Shown: positions 10,449-17,502 of the stretch, in pieces | Numbering within the stretch: the stretch's first letter is position 1 | Layout of the letters: every line of letters begins with the position of its first letter | Assembly: GCA_030432115.1 (NCBI GenBank) | Contig: JAUIHY010000005.1 | Location: forward strand, 1-37,177 | Direction: 5' to 3' | DNA: 37,177 bases | Source: Gammaproteobacteria bacterium | GTDB taxonomy: Bacteria; Pseudomonadota; Gammaproteobacteria; Xanthomonadales; Marinicellaceae | Made by a program: the position numbers and the translations under genes | Notes under the pieces: generated by a model | Databases searched by the model: none | What the model was told of the DNA's origin: nothing | The model's input: the letters and a program-made list of their open reading frames with translations, nothing else

Positions 10449-11552
10449 CTAAAATTTGGGCCAAAGGTCTTTTTGCCAACTGGTGATCACTGCTTGGACT
10501 TCGTATTCCAATGTTGTGTCCGTGCAGGGTATTTGTTTGAAGTTTTTTTCTTGAGGGTCATACCATTGAGAAAAAACCACCGAAGTGATGGTCAATGCCA
10601 CAGCAGCAAAGAAAGCGCTTTTCCCACCAAAATGGTCGGCTACCATGGCCAGAAACAGAAAACATAGCATCAACAAAACAATCAAAAATAAAGCCAATTT
10701 CATGTGTCTTCTGACCAAAGTTTTAAATCCATCCAATGCCTCGGTGTTATCAATGCTGGGATGTTTCATTTGAAATCGCTTTAAATCATTGGCCGCATAC
10801 AAATAGGCTGTCATTTGCGCAATCAAGGTCAATCCAAATAATTCAATCGAATGACCAGCCAAACCATCCCAAACATCAAAATCAGGATAATGTTGCTTGA
10901 CCAAGAAATAGGTGCCATAGCTGACCGAGGCCAACAAGACTATGATTCCAACTACCCAATTGTTTTGAGCCACTTCCCTTTGCATGCCCACTTCGTTTAC
11001 CAAGCCTTTGGGTTCATGTTTTTCGGTGGCCGTACTCGCATGCAACGACTGCCAAATAAGAAACCTTTTGTCAGTTGCACTTGCCATGGCCATGTCTATG
11101 CGCTTATCATCGCTGCTGTGATAACGGGCCATCACGGCCTTTTTGATGCTTTTGTCTTTTTTCTTTCCTTGTGGAATGGTAATGGTCTTGTTTTGTACTT
11201 GGTCGTGAAACACCCAAAAAGTGTCTTCTTCTAATGGCCCTTTGTCGTTGGTGAGGATTTCAATTTTGCTCAAATCGTCCCATTTGAATTTGACCACTCC
11301 ATGCTCATTTTCAAAACGAACACCTGACTCATCACTGGTAAACTGACCCACACTGGCCTGAGCAATCAAACGGTCTGTGATGGACCAAACAACCAAAGCC
11401 ATGACAGCCAAAGCCACAACAAAAGTCGCTAAACCACCCAAACCACTGAGGAATATGCCGCTTTCTGCTGATAAATATATGGCCACCTTGACGCCCAGTG
11501 TACCAGCCAATAAAAACACCATTGTCCAAATCGCTTCCATGATATATTTCAT
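10449..11552 (-). CDS. Multi-pass membrane protein of unknown function
   Basis: This 367-residue protein has two membrane segments at the N-terminus (~7-28 and ~34-58). A soluble region of ~130 residues follows, reading like a PH/YcxB-type beta domain (GVRFENEHGVVKFKWDDLSKIEI). Further hydrophobic segments lie near 193-212, 225-248, 285-308 and 312-330. No enzyme motif was recognised. The start overlaps the dinB stop (ATGA on the minus strand at 11549-11552), so it is translationally coupled to dinB. It precedes the DUF4097-like gene. A membrane-associated sensor or transporter accessory role is possible but unsupported. Confidence 0.7.
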   Translation of the reverse strand: MKYIMEAIWTMVFLLAGTLGVKVAIYLSAESGIFLSGLGGLATFVVALAVMALVVWSITDRLIAQASVGQFTSDESGVRFENEHGVVKFKWDDLSKIEILTNDKGPLEEDTFWVFHDQVQNKTITIPQGKKKDKSIKKAVMARYHSSDDKRIDMAMASATDKRFLIWQSLHASTATEKHEPKGLVNEVGMQREVAQNNWVVGIIVLLASVSYGTYFLVKQHYPDFDVWDGLAGHSIELFGLTLIAQMTAYLYAANDLKRFQMKHPSIDNTEALDGFKTLVRRHMKLALFLIVLLMLCFLFLAMVADHFGGKSAFFAAVALTITSVVFSQWYDPQEKNFKQIPCTDTTLEYEVQAVITSWQKDLWPKF

Positions 11553-12649
11553 TGCTTGCCCTCAGTATGATTTTCATTAAAAGGTATTTCTTGTTGTCCT
11601 GTGGCTTGGTCATGGTACTGAATCCCCAAGCCCAATAAACGCACCGGCATTTGTTGTCTTTGCCATGCTTTGGCCACCAGTTTTTTGAATGTATCTAGGC
11701 ACAAAGCAGTATGTCCTTGTTGTGCAGTGGTGGTGTTGAAATCACTGAAGCGCACTTTGACATACAATGACTTGATGTCTTGTTGGCGCTTATCCATACT
11801 GCGTTTATGACGTTTTTGCAAAGATTCATACAAACGCTCCACCACAGGCAAGCAAGCCTTTACATCGGTCAGATCGTGTAAAAATGTGTCTTCCACACTG
11901 ACTGATTTTCGAATGCTAGATGTCCTGACCGGTCGATCATCTATTCCACGACACAGGCGATGCAATTGTGCGCCAAAACGACCAAAATGAGTCTGTAGCT
12001 GCTTTAATGAAAGCTGTTGTAAATCCGAGCAAAGGTGCAAACCCAGCTTGTGCATCTTTTCTGCTGTGACTTTACCCACACCAAATATTTTTTTGACAGG
12101 TAAATCACGAACAAAGGCTTCAATGGCCTCTGGCGTGATGACATATTGCCCATTGGGCTTATTCCAATCGCTGGCGATTTTGGCCAAAAATTTATTTGGC
12201 GCAATGCCCGCTGATGCGGTGAGTCGGTGTTCCTGCCAAATGTCTTGACGAATCGCTTGAGCAATCAATGTGGCACTGCCTTGGCAATGGCTTGAACCGG
12301 TGACATCTAAAAAGGCTTCATCTAGGCTCAAGGGTTGAATGGTGTCTGTATAACGTTTGAAGATGGCTTGAATACCCTTGGATTCCTGTTGGTAAACTGA
12401 CATCCTGACCGGCTGAATAACCAATTGTGGGCATTTCTTAATGGCTTGGCCCATCGGCATGGCCGAATGGATACCAAAAGCACGGGCTTCATAGTTACAA
12501 GTGGCGACCACGCCTCGTTTGTTGGGTTGACCGCCAACAGCAATGGGCTGTTCATTGAGCTCAGGAAAATCACGCGTTTCTATGGCTGCATAAAAGCAAT
12601 CCATGTCGACATGGATGACCTTGCGTTGTGGTGCTTTAGAGTCGTTCAT
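11549..12649 (-). CDS. dinB: DNA polymerase IV (Y-family translesion polymerase)
   Basis: DinB copies past damaged bases at low fidelity. From the ATG at 12647-12649 the protein has 366 residues. The palm motif HVDMDCFYAAIE places metal-binding Asp15 and a tyrosine steric gate at 20; the second catalytic pair is Asp110-Glu111 in SLDEAFLD. A helix-hairpin-helix (KIFGVGKVTAEKMHKLG) and the little-finger domain follow. A longer in-frame start at 12685 lies deep inside the upstream gene and adds residues not found in the family, so it is rejected. The C-terminus lacks a convincing QL-x-LF clamp motif, though RLLGLGIQY is present. No LexA box was identified; it is embedded in a minus-strand operon. 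Confidence 0.93.
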   Translation of the reverse strand: MNDSKAPQRKVIHVDMDCFYAAIETRDFPELNEQPIAVGGQPNKRGVVATCNYEARAFGIHSAMPMGQAIKKCPQLVIQPVRMSVYQQESKGIQAIFKRYTDTIQPLSLDEAFLDVTGSSHCQGSATLIAQAIRQDIWQEHRLTASAGIAPNKFLAKIASDWNKPNGQYVITPEAIEAFVRDLPVKKIFGVGKVTAEKMHKLGLHLCSDLQQLSLKQLQTHFGRFGAQLHRLCRGIDDRPVRTSSIRKSVSVEDTFLHDLTDVKACLPVVERLYESLQKRHKRSMDKRQQDIKSLYVKVRFSDFNTTTAQQGHTALCLDTFKKLVAKAWQRQQMPVRLLGLGIQYHDQATGQQEIPFNENHTEGKQ

Positions 12650-13907
12650 CCACCATGGATTTGGGCAAAGCACCTTTGAGGTCAATCAACAAACCATCAG
12701 TTTTTAAATAGTCGCGCACATTTTGGTCGGTGTATTGTTCATGCGGCACGGCCAAAATAACCATATCATATTGGCCATTTTGAGGTTTACTGATCAGTTG
12801 AATAGACAAATGTTCATCGGCTTCTTTTTCATCAGCCCAAGCATCATGCACATCCACCGATGCATGCAACTGTTTCAATTCATGGACAATATCAGCCACC
12901 CGTGTGTTTCTTAAATCAGGGCAGTTTTCTTTGAAGGTCAGTCCCAAAACCAAAATCTTGGCATCCACAATGTGTTTCTTGTGCAGGGCCATCAGTTTCA
13001 ACACGCGTGATGTCACATATTCGGGCATCGACTCATTGATGCGTCGGGCTGTTGCAATCAACTCAGGGAAGTGCCCGCTTTGTTGTGATTGGTGAATCAA
13101 ATAATAAGGGTCAATGCCAATGCAATGGCCGCCCACCAAGCCTGGTGTGAATTTTAAAAAATTCCACTTGGTGGCCGCTGTATCAATCACGTCCAACACA
13201 TCGATGCCCATCTTGTGGAACATCATCAACAGTTCGTTCATGAAAGCGATGTTGACATCACGTTGGGTGTTTTCAATCGCCTTGGCCGCTTCTGCCACTT
13301 GGATGGTCGGTGCCAGGTGTGTGCCAGCGGTGATGATGCTGTCATACAGTTTTTGTAAAAACCGGGCGGTTTGTTGATCCGAGCCAGACACCACTTTGGT
13401 GATGTTGGTTAAGGTGTGGACTTTATCACCAGGGTTGATGCGCTCAGGAGAATAACCCAAGAAGAAATCTTTATTCAGTTCAAAACCTGTGATTGACTCA
13501 ATCATGCGGCCACAAATGTTCTCAGTCGCGCCAGGGTAAACCGTTGATTCATACACCACCACATCACCTTTGCTCAAAACTTGGCAAATGGTTTCAGTGG
13601 CTGCCTTCAGTGGCGATAAATCGGGGCTGTTGTTATCATCCACAGGTGTGGGCACAGTGACCACGTAACAACTACAAGCAGCCATGTCATTCACCTCATT
13701 GGTGAATCGTAAACCTGCGTTTTGTGCCTGTCTTAAAGCTTCAGGCGTCACTTCCAATGTGCTGTCGTTTCCCGACTGCAGTTCTGCCACCCTTGTTTTG
13801 CTGATATCAAATCCCAAGGTGTCATGATGGGCAGTAAAAGCCACAGCCAAAGGCAAGCCCACATATCCTTGTCCTATCACTGCAATTTTTACGCCCACTG
13901 TGTTCAT
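12636..13907 (-). CDS. tviB: Nucleotide sugar dehydrogenase, UDP-N-acetylgalactosamine/glucosamine 6-dehydrogenase type
   Basis: These enzymes oxidise the C6 hydroxyl of a UDP-N-acetylhexosamine to the uronate with NAD+, supplying precursors for capsule or O-antigen. The 423-residue length is typical. The Rossmann motif IGQGYVGLP is at ~11-19. VYESTVYPGATENIC and the PERINPG motif mark the WbpO/TviB/WecC branch. The catalytic cysteine is Cys262 in GGHCIGIDPYY, and the C-terminal NAD/UDP domain carries LTFKENCPDLRNTR. It starts immediately after the pfp stop and its end overlaps dinB. No glycosyltransferases are nearby, so its polysaccharide pathway lies elsewhere. The exact substrate isomer is not certain. 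Confidence 0.88.
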   Translation of the reverse strand: MNTVGVKIAVIGQGYVGLPLAVAFTAHHDTLGFDISKTRVAELQSGNDSTLEVTPEALRQAQNAGLRFTNEVNDMAACSCYVVTVPTPVDDNNSPDLSPLKAATETICQVLSKGDVVVYESTVYPGATENICGRMIESITGFELNKDFFLGYSPERINPGDKVHTLTNITKVVSGSDQQTARFLQKLYDSIITAGTHLAPTIQVAEAAKAIENTQRDVNIAFMNELLMMFHKMGIDVLDVIDTAATKWNFLKFTPGLVGGHCIGIDPYYLIHQSQQSGHFPELIATARRINESMPEYVTSRVLKLMALHKKHIVDAKILVLGLTFKENCPDLRNTRVADIVHELKQLHASVDVHDAWADEKEADEHLSIQLISKPQNGQYDMVILAVPHEQYTDQNVRDYLKTDGLLIDLKGALPKSMVDERL

Positions 13908-15167
13908 TTAAACCTCGAACTTGGGTAGTTTTTTATCGATTAGGTGTTGGCTTAAGCGCACGTATTTGGGTAAACCGTTGCTTTGAAAAGGGGGAAAGGC
14001 TTCGCCTTCGATCAAAGGCTGCATATAAGTTCGACAAGCCTCAGTGATACCAAAGCCATCTTCGGTGATGTAATCACGTGGTAGCATTTTTTCTACATTG
14101 GCCATGTCTTTCAGTTCAGCAACCGCAATTTCCCATTGATAAGGCGCATCGTTCAAGCGTTTGATCACAGGCATGGTGGAATTTCTCCCAGCCAAGGCCA
14201 ATTCAATGGCCTTTTCGCCCACCGCATAGGCTTGTTCTAAATCGGTTTTGGATGCCAAATGGCGGGCCGAACGTTGCAAGTAATCGCTGATGGCATAGTG
14301 GTATTTATAGCCCAATTCATTGCGCACCAATTGCGCAATCACCGGTGCCACGCCGCCCAACTGGGCATGACCGAAGGCATCGCGGGTACCCGCATCGGCC
14401 AGAAATTCTCCGGCTGGATTGCGCACACCTTCAGAAACCACAATCGAACAATAACCGTGGTTTTCTACCGACCATTTAACACGCGCCAAAAAGGCTGATT
14501 CGTCAAAAGGAATTTCTGGAAACAGGATGATTTGTGGCGGTTCATCATGTGATTGACCTGCCAAGCCACCGGCTGCAGCAATCCAACCGGCATGGCGGCC
14601 CATGACTTCCATAATGAACACCTTGGTCGAACTTTCGGCCATCGATTCAACATCCAAGCTGGCTTCCATCATTGAGGTGGCAATGTATTTGGCTGTGGTT
14701 CCAAAACCAGGGCAGGTGTCGGTCACAGGTAAATCATTGTCAATGGTTTTGGGCACACCAATACAGGTCACATCCAAGCCATGTTCTTTGGCCATTTTGG
14801 ACACTTTATAAGCAGTATCTGATGAATCACCACCACCGTTGTAAAGGAAGTAACCGATGTTATGCGCTTTGAACACTTCAATCAGTCGTTCATATTCGGC
14901 TTTTTGTGCCTCTAAATCTTTCAGTTTAAAACGACAAGAACCAAAAGCACCGCCTGGTGTATGGCGCAAAGCAGCAATGTCTTCATCACTGTGTTGTGCG
15001 GTGTCAATCAATTCCTCTCTGAGCACACCGATGATGCCATTTTTGGCACCAAAGACGGTGCCGATTTGTCCACTTTTACGAGCTGCTTCGATGACGCCGC
15101 ATGCCGTGGCATTGATGACGGCGGTGACGCCGCCTGATTGACAATATAGGGCATTTTTCTTTGACAT
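13908..15167 (-). CDS. pfp: Pyrophosphate-type 6-phosphofructokinase
   Basis: This enzyme phosphorylates fructose 6-phosphate reversibly with pyrophosphate, serving both glycolysis and gluconeogenesis. The 419-residue protein opens with YCQSGGVTAVINAT. Two diagnostic features favour PPi over ATP: GGGDSSDTA in place of the ATP-enzyme GGDGS, and a lysine in PKTIDNDLP where ATP enzymes have glycine. The EVMGRHAGWIA substrate-binding motif is intact. AGGAT lies eight bases before the ATG at 15165-15167. It is divergent from adk, separated by ~200 bases. Length and motifs resemble the PPi-PFK of Xanthomonas-type and methylotrophic bacteria. Confidence 0.92.
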   Translation of the reverse strand: MSKKNALYCQSGGVTAVINATACGVIEAARKSGQIGTVFGAKNGIIGVLREELIDTAQHSDEDIAALRHTPGGAFGSCRFKLKDLEAQKAEYERLIEVFKAHNIGYFLYNGGGDSSDTAYKVSKMAKEHGLDVTCIGVPKTIDNDLPVTDTCPGFGTTAKYIATSMMEASLDVESMAESSTKVFIMEVMGRHAGWIAAAGGLAGQSHDEPPQIILFPEIPFDESAFLARVKWSVENHGYCSIVVSEGVRNPAGEFLADAGTRDAFGHAQLGGVAPVIAQLVRNELGYKYHYAISDYLQRSARHLASKTDLEQAYAVGEKAIELALAGRNSTMPVIKRLNDAPYQWEIAVAELKDMANVEKMLPRDYITEDGFGITEACRTYMQPLIEGEAFPPFQSNGLPKYVRLSQHLIDKKLPKFEV

Positions 15168-15305
15168 ATGTTAAATCCTGGTTGATATTTGGCGCCATGT
15201 ATTGACTTGAATACGCGCTGTCGTGTACTGTAGCACGTTTTTTACACAGCTGCGCAGACAAGGCGCGCGGTGTTTCGTGCATGTGGCGAGATTTTACCTT
15301 ATTTT

Positions 15306-15335
15306 TTGCGACTGTTTCATGACAGCTGATAAAAT
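15306..15335 (+). promoter_or_regulatory. Sigma-70-type promoter for adk
   Basis: TTGCGA at 15306-15311 and TAAAAT at 15330-15335 are spaced by 18 bases, about 33 bases before the adk start. The -10 box is good and the -35 box moderate. Confidence 0.5.
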
Positions 15336-15367
15336 CCCCACCATTAAGCTAAAGAGAGACATAAGCT

Positions 15368-15931
15368 ATGAGAATTGTTTTATTGGGTGCCCCTGGCAGC
15401 GGTAAAGGCACACAAGCCAAATTTCTGGTCGAAAAACACAACATACCCCACATTTCAACTGGCGACCTGTTGCGTGGTGCCATTGCAGCAAAAACCGAAT
15501 TGGGCTTGGCGGCCAAAGAAGTCATGGACAAAGGTAATTTGGTATCTGATGACATCGTTTTGGGTATGCTCAAAGAGCGTTTGGGTCAAGATGATGCGCA
15601 AAAAGGTTTCATCTTGGACGGTTTCCCAAGGAATTTGGTTCAAGCCGAAATGCTGAGTGAATTATTCACTGAATTGTCATTGTCTTTGGACCATGCTTTG
15701 CTGATCGAAGTCGATCCAGACGAAGTGGTGGCCAGAATCGCCAAACGAGCCGAAATTGAAGGCCGTTCTGATGACACCGAAGAAGTGGTTCGCAACCGCT
15801 TGAATGTGTACAAAGAACAAACGGCACCAGTGGCTGATTTCTACAAAAAACAAGACATCGTCACTGAAATCATGGGCACTGGCTCAATCGAAGACGTACA
15901 AGCCCGTATCGAAGCCGCTTTGCGCTTCTGA
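15368..15931 (+). CDS. adk: Adenylate kinase, short form
   Basis: Adk equilibrates AMP, ADP and ATP. The 187-residue protein has the P-loop GAPGSGKGT at 7-15, the AMP-site segment ISTGDLLRGAI, and GFILDGFPRNLVQAE with the conserved DGFPR. The LID domain is reduced to a short RAEIEGRSDDTEEVVRNRL linker, without the zinc-finger cysteines of the ~215-residue long form. This short type is found in Xanthomonas and relatives. It is monocistronic here, with a terminator immediately after it. Confidence 0.97.
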   Translation: MRIVLLGAPGSGKGTQAKFLVEKHNIPHISTGDLLRGAIAAKTELGLAAKEVMDKGNLVSDDIVLGMLKERLGQDDAQKGFILDGFPRNLVQAEMLSELFTELSLSLDHALLIEVDPDEVVARIAKRAEIEGRSDDTEEVVRNRLNVYKEQTAPVADFYKKQDIVTEIMGTGSIEDVQARIEAALRF

Positions 15932-15953
15932 TACACCAAATCAAGCACCGATT

Positions 15954-15983
15954 AAAAGGCTCGCACAAGCGGGCCTTTTTTGT
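15954..15983 (+). terminator. Rho-independent terminator after adk
   Basis: AAAAGGCTCGC (15954-15964), loop ACAA and GCGGGCCTTTT (15969-15979) form an 11-bp stem with one wobble, continuing into a run of T. Confidence 0.88.
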
Positions 15984-16003
15984 AGAACAAGATATTTTGA
16001 CTG

Positions 16004-16252
16004 TTATTTTTTGGTGATGTTTTTCTTAACATGAAATAACTGTTCGCCCACAACTTGATGTGAGGTCATTGGCTTTAAATCATGACCAAATCGCTCACAC
16101 CAAATCTCAAAGTCCAGTTCAGCATGGGGGTCAGTCACCAACACCTCAACCACAGCACCTGCGGGTAATTCGGCCAAGGTCTTTTTTAACAGCATCAAAG
16201 GCATGGGACAATTGAGTCCGCGCGTGTCCAGTTGTGTGGGTGAATCAGTCAT
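16004..16252 (-). CDS. tusA: TusA/SirA-family sulfurtransferase
   Basis: Members carry sulfur as a persulfide on a conserved cysteine, either for tRNA 2-thiouridine synthesis or for other sulfur relays. The 82-residue protein has the defining LDTRGLNCPMPLMLLKKTL helix with the reactive Cys15 in CPMP, followed by the two-strand VVEVLVTDP unit. The C-terminal VKK ending is normal. It is the only gene between the adk terminator and rpoH. It could be a TusA paralogue rather than the tRNA-thiolation enzyme; no other tus genes are visible. Confidence 0.85.
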   Translation of the reverse strand: MTDSPTQLDTRGLNCPMPLMLLKKTLAELPAGAVVEVLVTDPHAELDFEIWCERFGHDLKPMTSHQVVGEQLFHVKKNITKK

Positions 16253-16296
16253 GGGAGCAATTGTAGAGCCGATGGGTGTTTTTTTAAATCCCTAAA

Positions 16297-16388
16297 ATGC
16301 AAAAGACCGCTCTGTGGCGGCCTTTCTCGGTCAAAAGATTAAGTAAGGGGGAAAGGGTGTGTGCACTTAATCTTTAACTTGAATTCCA
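16297..16388 (-). ncRNA. Candidate small RNA with a C-rich loop, between rpoH and tusA
   Basis: On the minus strand a promoter-like pair (TTGCTC at 16417-16422, 17 bases, AATAAT at 16394-16399) would start a transcript near 16387. The transcript first forms a perfect 11-bp stem (16365-16375 pairing with 16334-16344). Its 20-base loop contains ACCCTTTCCCCCTT, complementary to G-rich ribosome sites. A second hairpin follows, GGCCGC-CACAGA-GCGGTC (16322-16305), and then TTTTGCATTTT, a terminator signature. An alternative outer pairing (GACCG 16305-16309 with CGGTC 16328-16332) competes with it. The predicted length of ~90 nt suits an Hfq-bound RNA. It could instead be a tusA leader/attenuator. 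Not matched to a known family. Confidence 0.4.
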
Positions 16389-16393
16389 TTTTA

Positions 16394-16422
16394 ATTATTG
16401 AGTCAAACTTATCTGTGAGCAA
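16394..16422 (-). promoter_or_regulatory. Possible promoter for the candidate small RNA / tusA
   Basis: On the minus strand TTGCTC (16417-16422) and AATAAT (16394-16399) are 17 bases apart. The -10 box matches consensus at five of six positions; the -35 box is weak. Confidence 0.35.
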
Positions 16423-16450
16423 CATCACAAAAGCAATTAATGATTTCAAT

Positions 16451-16473
16451 AAAAAAGGCCGCAATTTGCGGCC
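16451..16473 (-). terminator. Rho-independent terminator after rpoH
   Basis: Read on the minus strand, GGCCGC, loop AAATT and GCGGCC are followed by six T residues (16456-16451). The hairpin plus A/T tract is nearly identical to the terminator at 6613-6641. Confidence 0.88.
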
Positions 16474-16493
16474 TGAGTAGGTTTTATTTTGCC

Positions 16494-17348
16494 TTAGATC
16501 GCCATTTGCGTTTTCAATTTTTTCAAAGCTGCGGCTTCTAACTGTCTGATACGCTCTGCTGACACTTGGTATTTGGCTGCCAGATCTTGTAGGGTGGCTT
16601 TTTTATCCACCAACCAGCGGCTTTGGATGATGTCCAAAGAACGTTCATCCAATTTATCCAAGCCTTTGAACAAAGCGTTGTGATTTTTATCTGCCTCAGT
16701 GTCTTTGATTAAAGTGGCTTCTGGTGTTGGACTGGTGTTGGTCAACCAAGCTTGTGGTGAATAGTTGCTGTCTTCATCGTCATCAACGGGCAAGTCAAAT
16801 GAAACGTCCTGTCCGTGTAAGCGTGATTCCATTTCGACCACCACTTCGGGTTTGACGTCTAAATCTTTGGCCACGCGGTTGACTTCTTCTTGGGTAAACC
16901 AACCCAAGCGCTTTTTGTTTTTGCGTAAATTGAAGAACAGTTTACGGTGTGCTTTGGTGGTGGCGACTTTTAAAATACGCCAGTTTTTCAAGATGAATTC
17001 ATGAATTTCAGCACGAATCCAATGCACAGCGAAGGAAACCAAGCGCACTTTGTGCTCGGAATCGAATCTTTTGATGGCTTTCATCAAGCCGATATTGCCC
17101 TCTTGGATCAAATCACCCACAGGCAAACCGTAGCCGGAATAGCCTTTGGCCACATAAACGACAAAGCGCAAATGTGACATTACCAGTGCATGAGCGGCTT
17201 CTAAATCATTGTGGTCGCGAACGCGATCGGCCAATGACCTCTCTTCTTCCACTGTGAGTACGGGGATTTGATTAACGGCCGTGATGTATGACTCCAAAGA
17301 GCCTGTGACCGAGGGTACGGGTAAATTTTTTATGGTTGTTTCTGTCAT
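16494..17348 (-). CDS. rpoH: Heat-shock sigma factor RpoH (sigma-32)
   Basis: RpoH directs RNA polymerase to chaperone and protease genes. The 284-residue protein shows region 2 (GDLIQEGNIGLMKAIKRFD, FAVHWIRAEIHEFIL). The RpoH box HRKLFFNLRKNKKR sits at ~134-147 and is the hallmark that separates it from other sigma factors. Region 4 helix-turn-helix is LQDLAAKYQVSAERIRQLE near the C-terminus. AGGAG (minus strand, 17359-17355) lies six bases before the ATG at 17348. Two promoters, sigma-70-like and sigma-E-like, lie upstream, and a terminator lies downstream. HflKC, encoded in the same window, tunes FtsH, which degrades RpoH in E. coli. Confidence 0.97.
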   Translation of the reverse strand: MTETTIKNLPVPSVTGSLESYITAVNQIPVLTVEEERSLADRVRDHNDLEAAHALVMSHLRFVVYVAKGYSGYGLPVGDLIQEGNIGLMKAIKRFDSEHKVRLVSFAVHWIRAEIHEFILKNWRILKVATTKAHRKLFFNLRKNKKRLGWFTQEEVNRVAKDLDVKPEVVVEMESRLHGQDVSFDLPVDDDEDSNYSPQAWLTNTSPTPEATLIKDTEADKNHNALFKGLDKLDERSLDIIQSRWLVDKKATLQDLAAKYQVSAERIRQLEAAALKKLKTQMAI

Positions 17349-17403
17349 TTTTTTCTCCTGTCAGTCATCGCTTAATAGCCAATGACGAAGATATTCTGTC
17401 CAG

Positions 17404-17432
17404 TTTGACCGCTGGAATCAGTCTAAAGTTCC
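17404..17432 (-). promoter_or_regulatory. Sigma-E (RpoE/AlgU)-type promoter for rpoH
   Basis: On the minus strand GGAACTT (17432-17426) and TCAAA (17408-17404) are separated by 17 bases. This matches the extracytoplasmic-stress sigma-E consensus closely, including the GG before the -10 box that is also seen in E. coli rpoH P3. The resulting leader would be ~50 bases. Confidence 0.6.
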
Positions 17433-17458
17433 GTCCTCCAATGAGCAACGGAAGCGAG

Positions 17459-17486
17459 ATTATAGCATGTTTAAAATCTCAGTCAA
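17459..17486 (-). promoter_or_regulatory. Sigma-70 promoter for rpoH
   Basis: On the minus strand TTGACT (17486-17481) and a perfect TATAAT (17464-17459) are spaced by 16 bases. It starts a ~100-base leader that runs through the sigma-E site to the rpoH start. Confidence 0.75.
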
Positions 17487-17502
17487 TGTGCCAATGGTTG
17501 GT

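Noticed and set aside
12650-12685. Longer dinB start
   Set aside because: The extra residues are encoded within the 3' end of the upstream dehydrogenase and precede the conserved DinB N-terminus.
16305-16332. Stand-alone plus-strand terminator in the rpoH-tusA gap
   Set aside because: The plus-strand T tract is interrupted and no plus-strand transcript is expected there. The minus-strand reading with TTTT fits better and is listed with the small RNA candidate.
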